64,000 nt of DNA. Origin: Cyanobium sp. FGCU6 (GTDB taxonomy: Bacteria; Cyanobacteriota; Cyanobacteriia; PCC-6307; Cyanobiaceae). This document shows, one piece after another, positions 8,431 to 15,994 of this stretch; positions within the stretch are counted from its first letter, which is position 1, and every line of letters starts with the position of its first letter. The position numbers and the translations under genes are program-made. The notes under the pieces are model-generated. The model did not search any database. It was not told where the DNA came from and was given only the letters and a program-made list of their open reading frames with translations. The stretch covers positions 113,489 through 177,488 of the forward strand of contig JANWUR010000005.1 in the NCBI GenBank assembly GCA_024958655.1, read 5' to 3'.

Positions 8431-8626
8431 TGCGCCGATGTCTGCGGCGGCCTTGCGATTTGCCAGCAGCTTTCTTGACGATCCAATCTTGCCTGCTGTC
8501 GCTTGATGCGCTGACAGGGGCTGATGCGCCACCTTCGCCCGCTCCCTCCCCCAGCGCGCCTGAGGCAACCGCGCTGGCCAGGGCTCGAACGAGAGGTTGA
8601 GAAACGGGACTGGAATCACTATTGGG

Positions 8627-8899
8627 ATGACTAGCAAGGTTTCTGTTAGTCCTTTGGCGAACCGTTCGATCAGCATTTCGCTGGAGGAGGGACTCCTCGC
8701 CCAGTTGGATGCCCAGGGGGCCAACCGTTCGGCCCTGGTGAGCGAAGCCCTTGTGCAGTGGTTGGCCCGCCGCCGCATCGACGCCCTGAACGCGGCCTAC
8801 GCCCACCTGGCCTCCTTGGTCAGCGGCGATCTGGCCGACGCTGGCGATGCCGCCGTGGCCATGGGCCTTTCGGCCCTCACGAGCGAAGGCGATGGCTGA
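8627..8899 (+). CDS. Ribbon-helix-helix antitoxin, MazE-like, copy 1
   Basis: 90 residues from ATG 8627, with NRSISISLEEGLLAQLDAQGANRSALVSEALVQWLARRR typical of RHH/CopG DNA-binding antitoxins. The stop overlaps the mazF-like start by 8 nt (ATG at 8892). Near-identical to copy 2 at 10515-10787. Its cognate toxin is broken, so this is probably an orphan antitoxin that might still bind the toxin of copy 2. Confidence 0.75.
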   Translation: MTSKVSVSPLANRSISISLEEGLLAQLDAQGANRSALVSEALVQWLARRRIDALNAAYAHLASLVSGDLADAGDAAVAMGLSALTSEGDG

Positions 8900-9220
8900 A
8901 CGGGGCCGGCTCTACCTCTGCCCCCGCAACCGCAGCTTCGGCGATGGCAAAGCGCGCCCGGTGGTGGTGATCTCGCCGGATGCCGCCACCCACCACGGTC
9001 CACGCCGATCAGCTGCAGGGCCCGCTTGGCCGGCTCACCTCTGCCGAGCTGACGGCGATCGCCGCCAGCGTGATCCAAGCCTTTGATCTGCAAGGCCTCG
9101 AGCCGTGGCAGCTTGACCCTGAAGCCTCAGGCGCCGCTGGCGGCACCGCAGCGCTGGGATGCCATCTCGGCTATCAGATCTGCAGCGCGGCTGCTTCCGT
9201 TGAAAGCACCAATGATTCGA
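8892..9220 (+). pseudogene. mazF-like toxin with 134-bp deletion, copy 1
   Basis: Starts MAERGRLYLCPRNRSF, like the intact copy at 10780. It loses the segment between two CCACGGTC direct repeats (equivalent to 10881-11015 in copy 2). The deletion is 134 bp and shifts the frame, so the toxin is truncated by a premature stop at 9086. The rest of the homologous sequence continues to the palindrome at 9221. Confidence 0.8.
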
Positions 9221-9335
9221 GGCGCCTATGGCGCCAGGGGAAAACAGCCAACAGCCGCGATCCAACAGCCAACAGACAGAGTCAAGAAACAGCCAGTGTT
9301 GAGGGATTGATGGATGAAGCGTTGAGGGAAGGATC
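9221..9335. repeat. VR 3'-flank repeat with GGCGCC palindrome, copy 1
   Basis: On the plus strand: palindrome GGCGCC-TAT-GGCGCC at 9221-9235, then about 100 bp with repeated CAACAGCC-type motifs and the conserved AGTGTTGAGGGATTGATGGA stretch, up to the end of the VR. The same block follows the three intact VRs (11243, 14540, 18207). In the orientation of the VR genes it lies immediately downstream of the VR. Confidence 0.85.
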
Positions 9336-9386
9336 CTGGGGGAGGCAGACCACACGAAAACCGACGTTGTTGTTCCAGGAGCCGCC
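9336..9386 (-). pseudogene. Collapsed VR remnant (DGR target)
   Basis: On the minus strand it reads GGSWNNNVGFRVVCLPQ then DPSLNA. The outer parts of the TR/VR are present, but everything between the two AAC-AAC-AAC runs is missing, as expected for deletion between those 9-bp direct repeats. Upstream FGE coding sequence is gone: 9387-9539 shows only short matches and no supported gene. The retained AAC triplet equals the TR, so this VR carried unmutated adenines there. Confidence 0.75.
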
Positions 9387-9539
9387 GTGGCAGGCAGTAC
9401 TGGAGCCGGAGGAATCAGAGGGCATGGGGCGGGGCGCACATCGGGGGGCACAGCCTGCCAACCGCCACCCCCGCCATCTTGACCGTGTTCTAATCAAACA
9501 TCATGATGCACGTCACACGATCAGGCGCGATCCTTAGCC

Positions 9540-9818
9540 ATGCGCACCACCCTCACCCTGGATGATGATCTGGCCGAAGCGCTCAACCGGGCGGCACGGC
9601 TGACGGGCCGCAGCTTCAAGGCGGTGGTGAACGACACGCTGCGCCGCGGCCTGGCCCAATCCGGCAGCGGCACTGCCGCACTGGAGCCGTTTGTGGTGGA
9701 GCCCCAATCCTGCGGCTGGATGCCGGGAATTGACCCGCTGCGACTCAACCAGCTGGTGGATGCTCTGGAAATCGAGGCCTGGCCGGCTCAGCAACTCCAA
9801 GGCGGAGACGCGGCATGA
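9540..9818 (+). CDS. vapB: VapB-type antitoxin
   Basis: 92 residues beginning MRTTLTLDDDLAEALNRAARLTGRSFKAVVND, an RHH-type VapB antitoxin N-terminus; the C-terminal part would wrap the toxin. The stop overlaps the vapC start in an ATGA motif (9815-9818), so the two are translationally coupled. It lies between two mazEF-like modules. Confidence 0.85.
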   Translation: MRTTLTLDDDLAEALNRAARLTGRSFKAVVNDTLRRGLAQSGSGTAALEPFVVEPQSCGWMPGIDPLRLNQLVDALEIEAWPAQQLQGGDAA

Positions 9819-10243
9819 TCCTGCCCGATGTGAACCTGCTGGTGTATGCCTACAACACGGATGCACCCTGGCATCAGCAGGCCAGGCGCTGGTGGGAGAC
9901 ATGCCTGGATGGCTCCCAGCCGGTGGCCATCGCCTGGGTGGTGGCCCTGGGCTTTGTGCGGCTGATGACCAGCCGCGCGGTGATGCAGCGGCCGATGGCC
10001 ATGGATGTCGCCCTGAGCCAGCTGGGCCGCTGGCTGGAGCGTCCTTCGGTGCTGATCCTGCAGCCCGGCCCGCGCCATTTCGCCATCCTGTCGAGCTTCC
10101 GCGAGGCCGGTGTGCTGCAGAGCGCCCTGCTCACGGATGCGCACATCGCCGCTCTGGCGATCGACAACCAGGCGGAAGTGCACTCCAATGACAGTGATTT
10201 CAGCCGCTTTGCGGGGCTGCGTTGGAACAACCCGTTGCGGTGA
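9815..10243 (+). CDS. vapC: VapC toxin, PIN-domain ribonuclease
   Basis: 142 residues with PIN features: LPDVNLLVYAYN (first acidic residue), a TDAHIAALAIDNQAEVHSND stretch and NDSDFSRF at the end giving the remaining acidic metal ligands. PIN toxins cleave RNA (often tRNA or rRNA) and are held by the upstream VapB. It appears intact. Confidence 0.87.
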   Translation: MILPDVNLLVYAYNTDAPWHQQARRWWETCLDGSQPVAIAWVVALGFVRLMTSRAVMQRPMAMDVALSQLGRWLERPSVLILQPGPRHFAILSSFREAGVLQSALLTDAHIAALAIDNQAEVHSNDSDFSRFAGLRWNNPLR

Positions 10244-10447
10244 GGCGGGTCGTGCTGGAATCGGCGCTGATCACCAGCGTGAACGGGGCCGATGTGCTGC
10301 AGGTCCTTGGCCTGGGTTGGAGCCGTTCTCAGCCGGAGATGCCGACACGGCCGCCCTGCGCTGGCCCCAGACGCGAAATCTCGACTTCTCGCAACAAATT
10401 GTGCCTCCTGAGCCTGCCGCTGCGGATTCAGCTGCTGGGCTGAAAGG
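10244..10447 (+). pseudogene. vapC remnant, second family
   Basis: The stretch reading SALITSVN.ADVLQ...PFSAGDADTAAL.WPQTR...LPLRIQLL follows the intact vapC at 17794-18174 in order, but with internal deletions and frame changes. The end (gctgaaaggggctga) is shared with 18170-18184. The N-terminus with the first catalytic Asp is missing. Confidence 0.7.
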
Positions 10448-10514
10448 GGCTGATGCGTCCCCTAGCCAGGCCACGAACGAGGGGCTGAGGAACGGGACTG
10501 GAGTCACTATTAGG

Positions 10515-10787
10515 ATGACTGGCAAGTTCTCTGTTAGTCTCTTGGCGAACCGTTCGATCAGCATTTCGCTGGAGGAGGGTCTCCTCGCCCAGTTGGATTC
10601 CCAGGGATCCAACCGGTCGGCCCTGGTGAGCGAAGCCCTTGTGCAGTGGTTGGCCCGCCGCCGCATCGACGCTCTGAACGCGGCCTATGCCCACCTGGCC
10701 TCTTTGGAGAGCGGCGATCTGGCCGAGGCTGGCGATGCCGCCGTGGCCATGGGCCTGGCGGCCCTCACAAGCGAAGGCGATGGCTGA
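10515..10787 (+). CDS. Ribbon-helix-helix antitoxin, MazE-like, copy 2
   Basis: 90 residues from ATG 10515 (MTGKFSVSLLANRSISISLEE...), nearly the same as copy 1. The stop overlaps the toxin start by 8 nt. It should neutralise the toxin encoded at 10780 and repress the operon. Confidence 0.8.
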   Translation: MTGKFSVSLLANRSISISLEEGLLAQLDSQGSNRSALVSEALVQWLARRRIDALNAAYAHLASLESGDLAEAGDAAVAMGLAALTSEGDG

Positions 10788-11325
10788 ACGGGGCCGGCTC
10801 TACCTCTGGCCCCGCAACCGCAGCTTCGGCGACAGCAAAGCCCGACCGGTGGTGGTGATCTCGCCGGATGCCGCCACCCGCCACGGTCGGCGCTGGGTGG
10901 TGCTTCCCCTCAGCACCGTGAGCGACCTGGCCAGCAACCCTCTGGCCTATCGCCTGGCACCAACGGCGACCAACGGGCTGCGCCAGGCCAGTTTTGTGAT
11001 GACCTGGCTGCCCACCACGGTCCACGCCGATCAGCTGCAGGGCCCGCTCGGCCGGCTCACCTCTGCCGAGCTGACGGCGATCGCTGCCAGCGTGATCCAA
11101 GCCCTTGATCTGCAAGGCCTCGAGCCGTGGCAGCTTGACCCTGAAGCCTCAGGCGCCGCTGGCGGCACCGCAGCGCTGAGATGCCATCTCGGCTATCAGA
11201 TCTGCAGCGCGGCTGCTTCCGGTGAAAGCGCCAATGATTCGAGGCGCCTGCGGCGCCAGGGGGCAACAGCCAATAGAAGCAATCCAACAGCCAGGGTTAA
11301 GCAACAGCCAGTGTTGAGGGATTGA
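10780..11325 (+). CDS. MazF/PemK-like mRNA interferase toxin, copy 2
   Basis: From ATG 10780: MAERGRLYLWPRNRSFGDSKARPVVVISPD, the MazF/PemK beta-barrel start with the conserved RP.VVIS strand. About 115 residues cover the MazF fold. The ORF then continues to residue 181 through the palindrome (RRLRRQG at 11243-11257) into the VR 3'-flank repeat. That tail is probably read-through of repeat DNA that replaced the native stop. It is convergent with the TIR-FGE-VR gene ending at 11330, only 4 nt away. Confidence 0.78.
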   Translation: MAERGRLYLWPRNRSFGDSKARPVVVISPDAATRHGRRWVVLPLSTVSDLASNPLAYRLAPTATNGLRQASFVMTWLPTTVHADQLQGPLGRLTSAELTAIAASVIQALDLQGLEPWQLDPEASGAAGGTAALRCHLGYQICSAAASGESANDSRRLRRQGATANRSNPTARVKQQPVLRD

Positions 11326-11350
11326 TGGATTAAGCGTTGAGGGAAGGGCC
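11243..11350. repeat. VR 3'-flank repeat with GGCGCC palindrome, copy 2
   Basis: Palindrome GGCGCC-TGC-GGCGCC at 11243-11257, then the CAACAGCC-rich flank leading to the VR of the TIR-FGE gene. Overlaps the end of the mazF-like ORF. Confidence 0.88.
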
Positions 11351-12844
11351 CTGGGGGACGCAGACCACACGGAACCCGACGAGGCTGTAGGCATAGCACG
11401 GCAGGAAGTGGCTGCGGCGAGCCGAGCGGCAGTCCCAGGGGAAGTCGCCCCAGGAGCCGCCGCGCAGCAGCCTGAACTGTTGATCCTCAACCTCAGAATC
11501 CTTGGCAGCGGGGTTGATCCAGGCGCGGCCATCAAAGGGAGCGTCGTCATAGGTCTCGTGCCAATGATCCAGGCACCATTCCCATACATTGCCGTGCATG
11601 TCGTGCAGGCCCCAGCCATTGGCAGGAAAGATCCACACCGGCATAGTCTGCTTTCGATACTCACCCTTTGGGCCATCGGCATAGGTGTGGTCTCCGTCAT
11701 AGTTGGCCAACTCCGGCGTGATCGTTTCACCGCAGGAGAATGGCGTGCTCTCGCCGGCTCGGCAGGCGTATTCCCACTGCGCCTCGCTCGGCAGGGTGCA
11801 ACGCAGACCACTGCCATCCGGCAGCAAGGTGTCGAGCCGCCGACAGAACTCCATGGCCTCGTGCCAGCTCACCTGCTCCACCGGCCGCTGGTCAGTGTTG
11901 CTTTCCGCCGGCAGCAGAGCGAAACAGCCGTAAGAAGCATTTTTCTCTCCCTGCGGTTGGAAAGTGGAGGGATTCGCCGGCAACTGCCGTTGCCAACGCT
12001 GCCCCAGCGGTGGCACCAGCCGCGCCACCGCCCGCCACTGGGCCTGGGTGATCGGCGTCTGGCCCAGCCAGAACCCCGCCAGCCGCACCCGGTGCTGGGG
12101 TCCTTCGCTGTCGTGGCGCTCCAGCTCATCCGGCGGCGAGCCCATCACAAACTCGCCGCCAGGAATCCACAGCAGCGGCAGGTTGATCCCCCCGCCCAGC
12201 TCCACCAGCGCCCGCTCCACCCGCAGCGGTTGGCTCTCCACCCGCCAGCCCTCGCCCTGGCGCCGCAGCCGGGCTGTTTCCAGCTCGTGGGTTTCGGTGG
12301 GTAAGCCGTTGCTGGCCAGCTGGGCGGGCCGCAGGGCTTGGGGCAGATCGAGGGGCTGGGGCGAAGCCGCGGCCAAAGGCTGCCGCAACGCCTTGCGGAT
12401 CGCCAGGCCGATCGTCCTGAGCGCCTCCTTCCACTCCACCTCCGCCATCGCCTCCAGGTGGCGGTGCGGCGGCAGCACCGCCTGGTAGCTGTGGATCTCG
12501 GTTTCGTCCACGAAGCTGGGGCTGAGGCTCACCCACAACACCGGCACCCCGTCGGCCTCCGCCGCCGCCAGCAGCTGTGGCACCTCCTGACCCATCACGA
12601 ATTCGGAGGCCAGGAAGGCGTCGCTCACCAGCAGCAGCGCCACCTTCGCCTCCGCCAGCGCCCTTTCAATCTCCTCGCGCCACTTCATCCCCGCCTCGAT
12701 GCGGCTGTCGTCCCACAGCCGCAATTCCTGGCCGCTGCCGCGCAACAGCGGCGCCATCATCCGCCTCAGCCGCTCCACCCAGGCCCGATCGGCATGGCTG
12801 TAGCTGATGAACACATGCCGGCGCTCGGGGGCTGGCTGGGGCAC
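11330..12844 (-). CDS. TIR-FGE protein, DGR variable-repeat target
   Basis: 504 residues from GTG 12844 (VPQPAPERRHVFISYSH), the start shared with the other TIR paralogues. TIR domain ~8-145 (HADRAWVERLRR, LWDDSRIEAGMKW, putative catalytic Glu in SEFVMGQEV), linker ~150-215, FGE-sulfatase/C-type-lectin fold ~220-504 (GEFVMGSPPDELER, SEAQWEYACRAGES, LHDMHGNVWEWCLDHW). Residues 459-498 are the VR, ending ..LVGFRVVCVPQ, followed by GPSLNA-stop. TIR enzymes of this type commonly hydrolyse NAD+; the VR-bearing FGE fold should provide the diversified binding surface, so a sensor-effector role is inferred. Divergent from the AAA/DUF4143 gene and convergent with mazEF copy 2. Confidence 0.9.
   Translation of the reverse strand: MPQPAPERRHVFISYSHADRAWVERLRRMMAPLLRGSGQELRLWDDSRIEAGMKWREEIERALAEAKVALLLVSDAFLASEFVMGQEVPQLLAAAEADGVPVLWVSLSPSFVDETEIHSYQAVLPPHRHLEAMAEVEWKEALRTIGLAIRKALRQPLAAASPQPLDLPQALRPAQLASNGLPTETHELETARLRRQGEGWRVESQPLRVERALVELGGGINLPLLWIPGGEFVMGSPPDELERHDSEGPQHRVRLAGFWLGQTPITQAQWRAVARLVPPLGQRWQRQLPANPSTFQPQGEKNASYGCFALLPAESNTDQRPVEQVSWHEAMEFCRRLDTLLPDGSGLRCTLPSEAQWEYACRAGESTPFSCGETITPELANYDGDHTYADGPKGEYRKQTMPVWIFPANGWGLHDMHGNVWEWCLDHWHETYDDAPFDGRAWINPAAKDSEVEDQQFRLLRGGSWGDFPWDCRSARRSHFLPCYAYSLVGFRVVCVPQGPSLNA
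11351..11470 (-). other. DGR variable repeat VR2
   Basis: 120-bp VR aligned codon by codon to the TR at 15856-15975. I count 20 differences, 18 of them at TR adenines (e.g. AAC to GGC, GAC, TTC; AGG to TGG; CAG to CTG). The two exceptions are GGC to TGC inside the VR and CTC to GTC near its end. The flanking LLRGGSW and VGFRVVC codons are unchanged. Confidence 0.95.
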
Positions 12845-12914
12845 GCGCGGCTGCCGCTGGGTTCGCTGCGGCGATGGTGGCAGGGGAGCAGCGAAGGCGA
12901 TGCCGAGCTGCCGG

Positions 12915-13040
12915 CGACACCCCCCGCCTTGAATGGCCCTCAAGCCGCTCAACCCCCCGGTGTTGATGGGCACAGATCTCCAGAACCTCCCCCCTTGATG
13001 GGCTCCTCAAGGCCAAAACCCCCTACCTTGAAGCGCTGAT
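12915..13040. repeat. Tandem G-run/hairpin repeat block, copy 2
   Basis: Near copy of 5430-5578, one unit shorter, in the same divergent position between the TIR-FGE gene and the AAA/DUF4143 gene. Contains CTTGAATGGCCCTCAAG and TTGATGGGCTCCTCAAGG stems separated by C-runs. Confidence 0.6.
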
Positions 13041-13051
13041 CGGAATCTCGG

Positions 13052-14524
13052 ATGCGCGACGACGAGCTGCGGCGTCTGCTGTCTGACGCCAATCCCTGGT
13101 GGGCCGCGGCGGCGGCTGGGCGCGATCCCACCGCCTGGCAGGAGGGCAACCGGACGCTGCTGGAGCGGGGCCGCCACGATCTGGGCCACCGCAGCGGCGT
13201 GCTGCGCGACATCGCCAGCGAGCCTCTGGATGGCTCCCTGGTGATCCTCACCGGCCCCCGCCGGGCGGGCAAAACCGTGGCCCTGCTCGAGGCGGCGGCA
13301 ACCCTCTGCGGCCGGGCCGACCTCGATCCCCGCCAGGTGATTCATGTGCCCTGCGATGGCCTGGCCGCCCGTGAACTGCGGCGGGTGTTCAGCCTGGCCC
13401 GCAGCCTCACCCGCTCGGTGGATCTGAGCGGTCCCCGGCCCCGGGTGTGGCTGTTTGATGAGGTGTCGGGCATCAGCGGCTGGACCGCGGCCTTCAAGGC
13501 GGCTCGGGATGGCACGTCCTTCGGGGACGACACGGTGGTGGCCACCGGCAGCCGCTGGGTGAGCCAGGAGGATCTGCAGGCCCATCTGTTGGCGGGTCGC
13601 GCCGGCTGGGGCGAACGGCGGCGGGTGCGGCAGCTGTTGCCGCTGACCTTCCGCGAGGTGCTGGCCTGCACCCATCCCGAGCTGACCCTGCCGCCACGGG
13701 TCCATCCGGCCCGACTGCAGGAGCCGGCGGTGGCCGCTGCCCTGGAAGCCCTGGCCTTCTCGGTGGATGCCTACGACCTGGCCTGGCAGGACTACCTCTG
13801 CAGCGGTGGCTTCCCCCGCGCCGTGGCCGAACACCACCGCACCGGTGCCGTGGGCCTGGCCTATCAGCGCGACCTGCTGGCCTGGTTGCGGGCCGATGTG
13901 GATGCCGAGGCGCCGCTGGAATCGGTGCCGCTTCTGCTCTCCACGTTGATGGAGCGGATGACGAGCCCCCTGGATGTGCGCAAGAGCGCCGCCATCGCCG
14001 GCTATGGCAGCCGCGAGGCCTTTGCCCTGCGCTTGCGCCGGCTGGTGAACAGCCAGGCGCTGCTGCGCTGCCCGCACCGGCTCGACAACGGCCAGGCCCT
14101 GGCCCGCGGCCAGGCCAAGCACTACCTGCTCGATCCCCTGCTGGCCTGGTTGCCGGGCACCCTGCGGGCGGGGCTGTCGGCGCCGGCGATGCCGGCCTTG
14201 AGCGAAATGGCCCTGGCGGTGGCCCTGGCCCGGGCGGTGGATCAGCTGGAGGAGGGCCGCTGGCTTGCCGACGACACCATCGGCTACAGCCGCACCGATT
14301 CAGGTCGCGAGATCGACTTCAGCCCGGTGCCCGTGCCCAGCCCAGCCGGTGCCGCCTTCACCACGCCGATCGAATCGAAATGGGTGGACCAGGGCTGGCG
14401 ACAGGAGGCGCTGGTGCTCGAAGGCCGCTACGGCCGCGGCGTGATGGCCACCAAATCAATCCTCGATCTCAGCCATCCCAGCTGGGCGATCCCGGTGCCG
14501 CTATTGGCCTGCCTGCTGGGGTAG
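13052..14524 (+). CDS. AAA ATPase, DUF4143 family
   Basis: 490 residues. The N-terminal P-loop domain has Walker A ILTGPRRAGKTV (~residue 70) and a Walker B-like RVWLFDEVS (~132). The C-terminal half resembles DUF4143: CSGGFPRAVAEHH, a winged-helix-like GYGSREAFALRLRRL, and a late restriction-endonuclease-like fold with ESKWVDQGW. Function is not established for the family. It is paired divergently with the TIR-FGE gene and convergently with the FGE-VR gene. A deleted copy at 5587 shows that the whole TIR-repeat-ATPase arrangement was duplicated. Confidence 0.8.
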   Translation: MRDDELRRLLSDANPWWAAAAAGRDPTAWQEGNRTLLERGRHDLGHRSGVLRDIASEPLDGSLVILTGPRRAGKTVALLEAAATLCGRADLDPRQVIHVPCDGLAARELRRVFSLARSLTRSVDLSGPRPRVWLFDEVSGISGWTAAFKAARDGTSFGDDTVVATGSRWVSQEDLQAHLLAGRAGWGERRRVRQLLPLTFREVLACTHPELTLPPRVHPARLQEPAVAAALEALAFSVDAYDLAWQDYLCSGGFPRAVAEHHRTGAVGLAYQRDLLAWLRADVDAEAPLESVPLLLSTLMERMTSPLDVRKSAAIAGYGSREAFALRLRRLVNSQALLRCPHRLDNGQALARGQAKHYLLDPLLAWLPGTLRAGLSAPAMPALSEMALAVALARAVDQLEEGRWLADDTIGYSRTDSGREIDFSPVPVPSPAGAAFTTPIESKWVDQGWRQEALVLEGRYGRGVMATKSILDLSHPSWAIPVPLLACLLG

Positions 14525-14539
14525 GACCCAGGGCGGCGA

Positions 14540-14662
14540 GGCGCCTGCGGCGCCGGGGGGGGAACGGCCGCAAACCAACAGCCAACAGCCGCAATCCAAC
14601 AGCCAGGGTTAAGAAACAGCCAGTGTTGAGGGATTGATGGATTAAGCGTTAAGGGAAGGGTC
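14540..14662. repeat. VR 3'-flank repeat with GGCGCC palindrome, copy 3
   Basis: Palindrome GGCGCC-TGC-GGCGCC at 14540-14554 just after the ATPase stop, followed by the CAACAGCC-rich flank and the shared GTGTTGAGGGATTGATGGA stretch up to the VR. Confidence 0.88.
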
Positions 14663-15679
14663 CTGGGGGAGGCAGACCACACGGAACCCGACGAGGTCGT
14701 CGGCATTGCCTGGCCGGCCGTGGAAGCGGTGAGCCGAGCGGCAGTGCCTGGGGCCGAAGTTCCAGGAGCCGCCGCGCAGCAGCCTGTCATCTTCATCACT
14801 CACATAGTCGTTCCGTTCCTTATTTGTGGCTGTCTTCTTCCGCTCAGGCGTGTTTTCCCAGGCGCTTCCATTCGATGGTGCTCCCTCGTAGCTGTCATGC
14901 CAGTGATCCTGGCACCATTCCCACACATTACCGTGCATATCGTGCAGGCCCCAGGCATTGGCTGGGAACATCCCAACCGGTGTGGTCTGCTCCCGGTAGG
15001 GCCCCTTAGGGCCATCGGCATAGGTGTAGCTACCGTTGTAGTTGGCCAGGCCTGGGGTGATCGTGGCCCCAAAGTGAAAGGGCGTGGAGGAGCCTGCACG
15101 GCAGGCGTATTCCCACTGGGCCTCGCTAGGGAGCGTGTAATGGCGACCTGTGCGTTGGCTCAGGCGGTTGCAGAACTCCCTGGCGTCGTGCCAGCTCACC
15201 TGCTCCACAGGGTAGAGATCGGTGTTGGGTATGCCATCGAGGACGACAGATTCATCTGACGCACTGTCTGAGGCTTTTCTCATTTTCTGCTTCTCACCAT
15301 CAAACCAGGCAGGATTGGCTTTCAGGTCGCGGTTCCACGTCTCGCCAGGCTGTTCCATCCATTCCGCCACCGCCCGCCACTGGGCCTGTGTGATCGGCGT
15401 CTGCCCCATGAAGAAGCCCTGCAGCTGCACCAGATGCTGCGGTCCTTCGCGATCCTGCCGATCCAGCTCCTTCTCCGGCGATCCAATCCAGAACCGGCCT
15501 GGTGGGATCCAGAGCATGGTGAGGTCGGTTTTTTTCTGCTCCTGCGCAAAAACATCCCCCTGATCAAACACACCCTCGCCGAACACCTGATCATCCGATC
15601 GCAGTTGCTCCCGAAACCCCTGCACCTGCCGCGGCTGGCGCAGCAGAAAGGTGGCGGTGCGGGTCGGGGTGGCGGTCAT
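14642..15679 (-). CDS. FGE-sulfatase (C-type-lectin fold) protein, DGR target next to the template
   Basis: 345 residues, with essentially only an FGE domain after a ~45-residue N-terminus: TMLWIPPGRFWIGSPEKE, MGQTPITQAQWRAV, SEAQWEYACRAGSST, LHDMHGNVWEWCQDHW. Residues 300-339 are the VR, then DPSLNA-stop. No effector domain is attached, so it may be the archetypal cis target or pair with separate effectors. The stretch before the VR (ERKKTATNKERNDYVSDEDD) is shared with the vWA-WD40-FGE target. It lies on the same strand downstream of Avd-RT-TR and may be co-transcribed. Confidence 0.88.
   Translation of the reverse strand: MTATPTRTATFLLRQPRQVQGFREQLRSDDQVFGEGVFDQGDVFAQEQKKTDLTMLWIPPGRFWIGSPEKELDRQDREGPQHLVQLQGFFMGQTPITQAQWRAVAEWMEQPGETWNRDLKANPAWFDGEKQKMRKASDSASDESVVLDGIPNTDLYPVEQVSWHDAREFCNRLSQRTGRHYTLPSEAQWEYACRAGSSTPFHFGATITPGLANYNGSYTYADGPKGPYREQTTPVGMFPANAWGLHDMHGNVWEWCQDHWHDSYEGAPSNGSAWENTPERKKTATNKERNDYVSDEDDRLLRGGSWNFGPRHCRSAHRFHGRPGNADDLVGFRVVCLPQDPSLNA
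14663..14782 (-). other. DGR variable repeat VR1
   Basis: 120 bp aligned to the TR: 14 differences, all at TR adenines (AAC to TTC, GGC, CAC, GAC, CTC; CAG to CGG), no other change. Product segment W-NFG-PRH-CRSAHR-FHG-RPGNA-DDL-VGFRVVC. This is the cleanest evidence in the window for adenine-directed retrohoming. Confidence 0.97.
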
Positions 15680-15855
15680 GGCTGCGGCGAAAAGAAGGGC
15701 ACGGATCCGGCGCCGATGGCGGTGCCATGGACGGTCGGGGCACCCTCCGGCGCTGTGCGGATCAGCAGGCGGAGCCGGCCGATCACGGGAGCGGGTCTGG
15801 ACCCTTCCGGTGCGCCCGCTGGAATCCCTTCCAACGGTTCAGACGGCGAAGGGTG

Positions 15856-15975
15856 CTGGGGGAGGCAGACCACACGGAACCCGACGTTGTTGTTGGCATT
15901 GCCTGGCTGGTTGTGGTTGCGGTGAGCCGAGCGGCAGTTCCTGGGGTTGTTGTTCCAGGAGCCGCCGCGCAGCAG
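15856..15975 (-). ncRNA. DGR template repeat (TR)
   Basis: On the minus strand the 120 bp would encode LLRGGSW-NNN-PRN-CRSAHR-NHN-QPGNA-NNN-VGFRVVCLPQ. Diversifiable positions are AAC/AAT/CAG codons, as in other DGR templates. It begins 19 nt after the RT stop. It is not itself at the end of an FGE gene: no FGE coding sequence precedes it. Past the repeat, TR and VR agree in ACCCTTC but differ on both sides (CAGCACCCTTCG in TR, CAGGACCCTTCC in VR), comparable to the IMH*/IMH difference that gives homing its direction. The exact ends of the template RNA cannot be seen. Confidence 0.95.
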
Positions 15976-15994
15976 CTGCGGGACCCGCCCGGCC

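Noticed and set aside
11243-11257. GGCGCC palindrome as a rho-independent terminator
   Set aside because: The stem is only 6 bp, no T-run follows on either strand, and it is embedded in a repeat specific to VR loci.
14642-15679. FGE domains as true formylglycine-generating enzymes
   Set aside because: No sulfatase gene is present, the proteins are fused to TIR, SEFIR, WD40 or receiver domains, and the fold's C-terminus is the diversified VR. A ligand-binding role is more likely.
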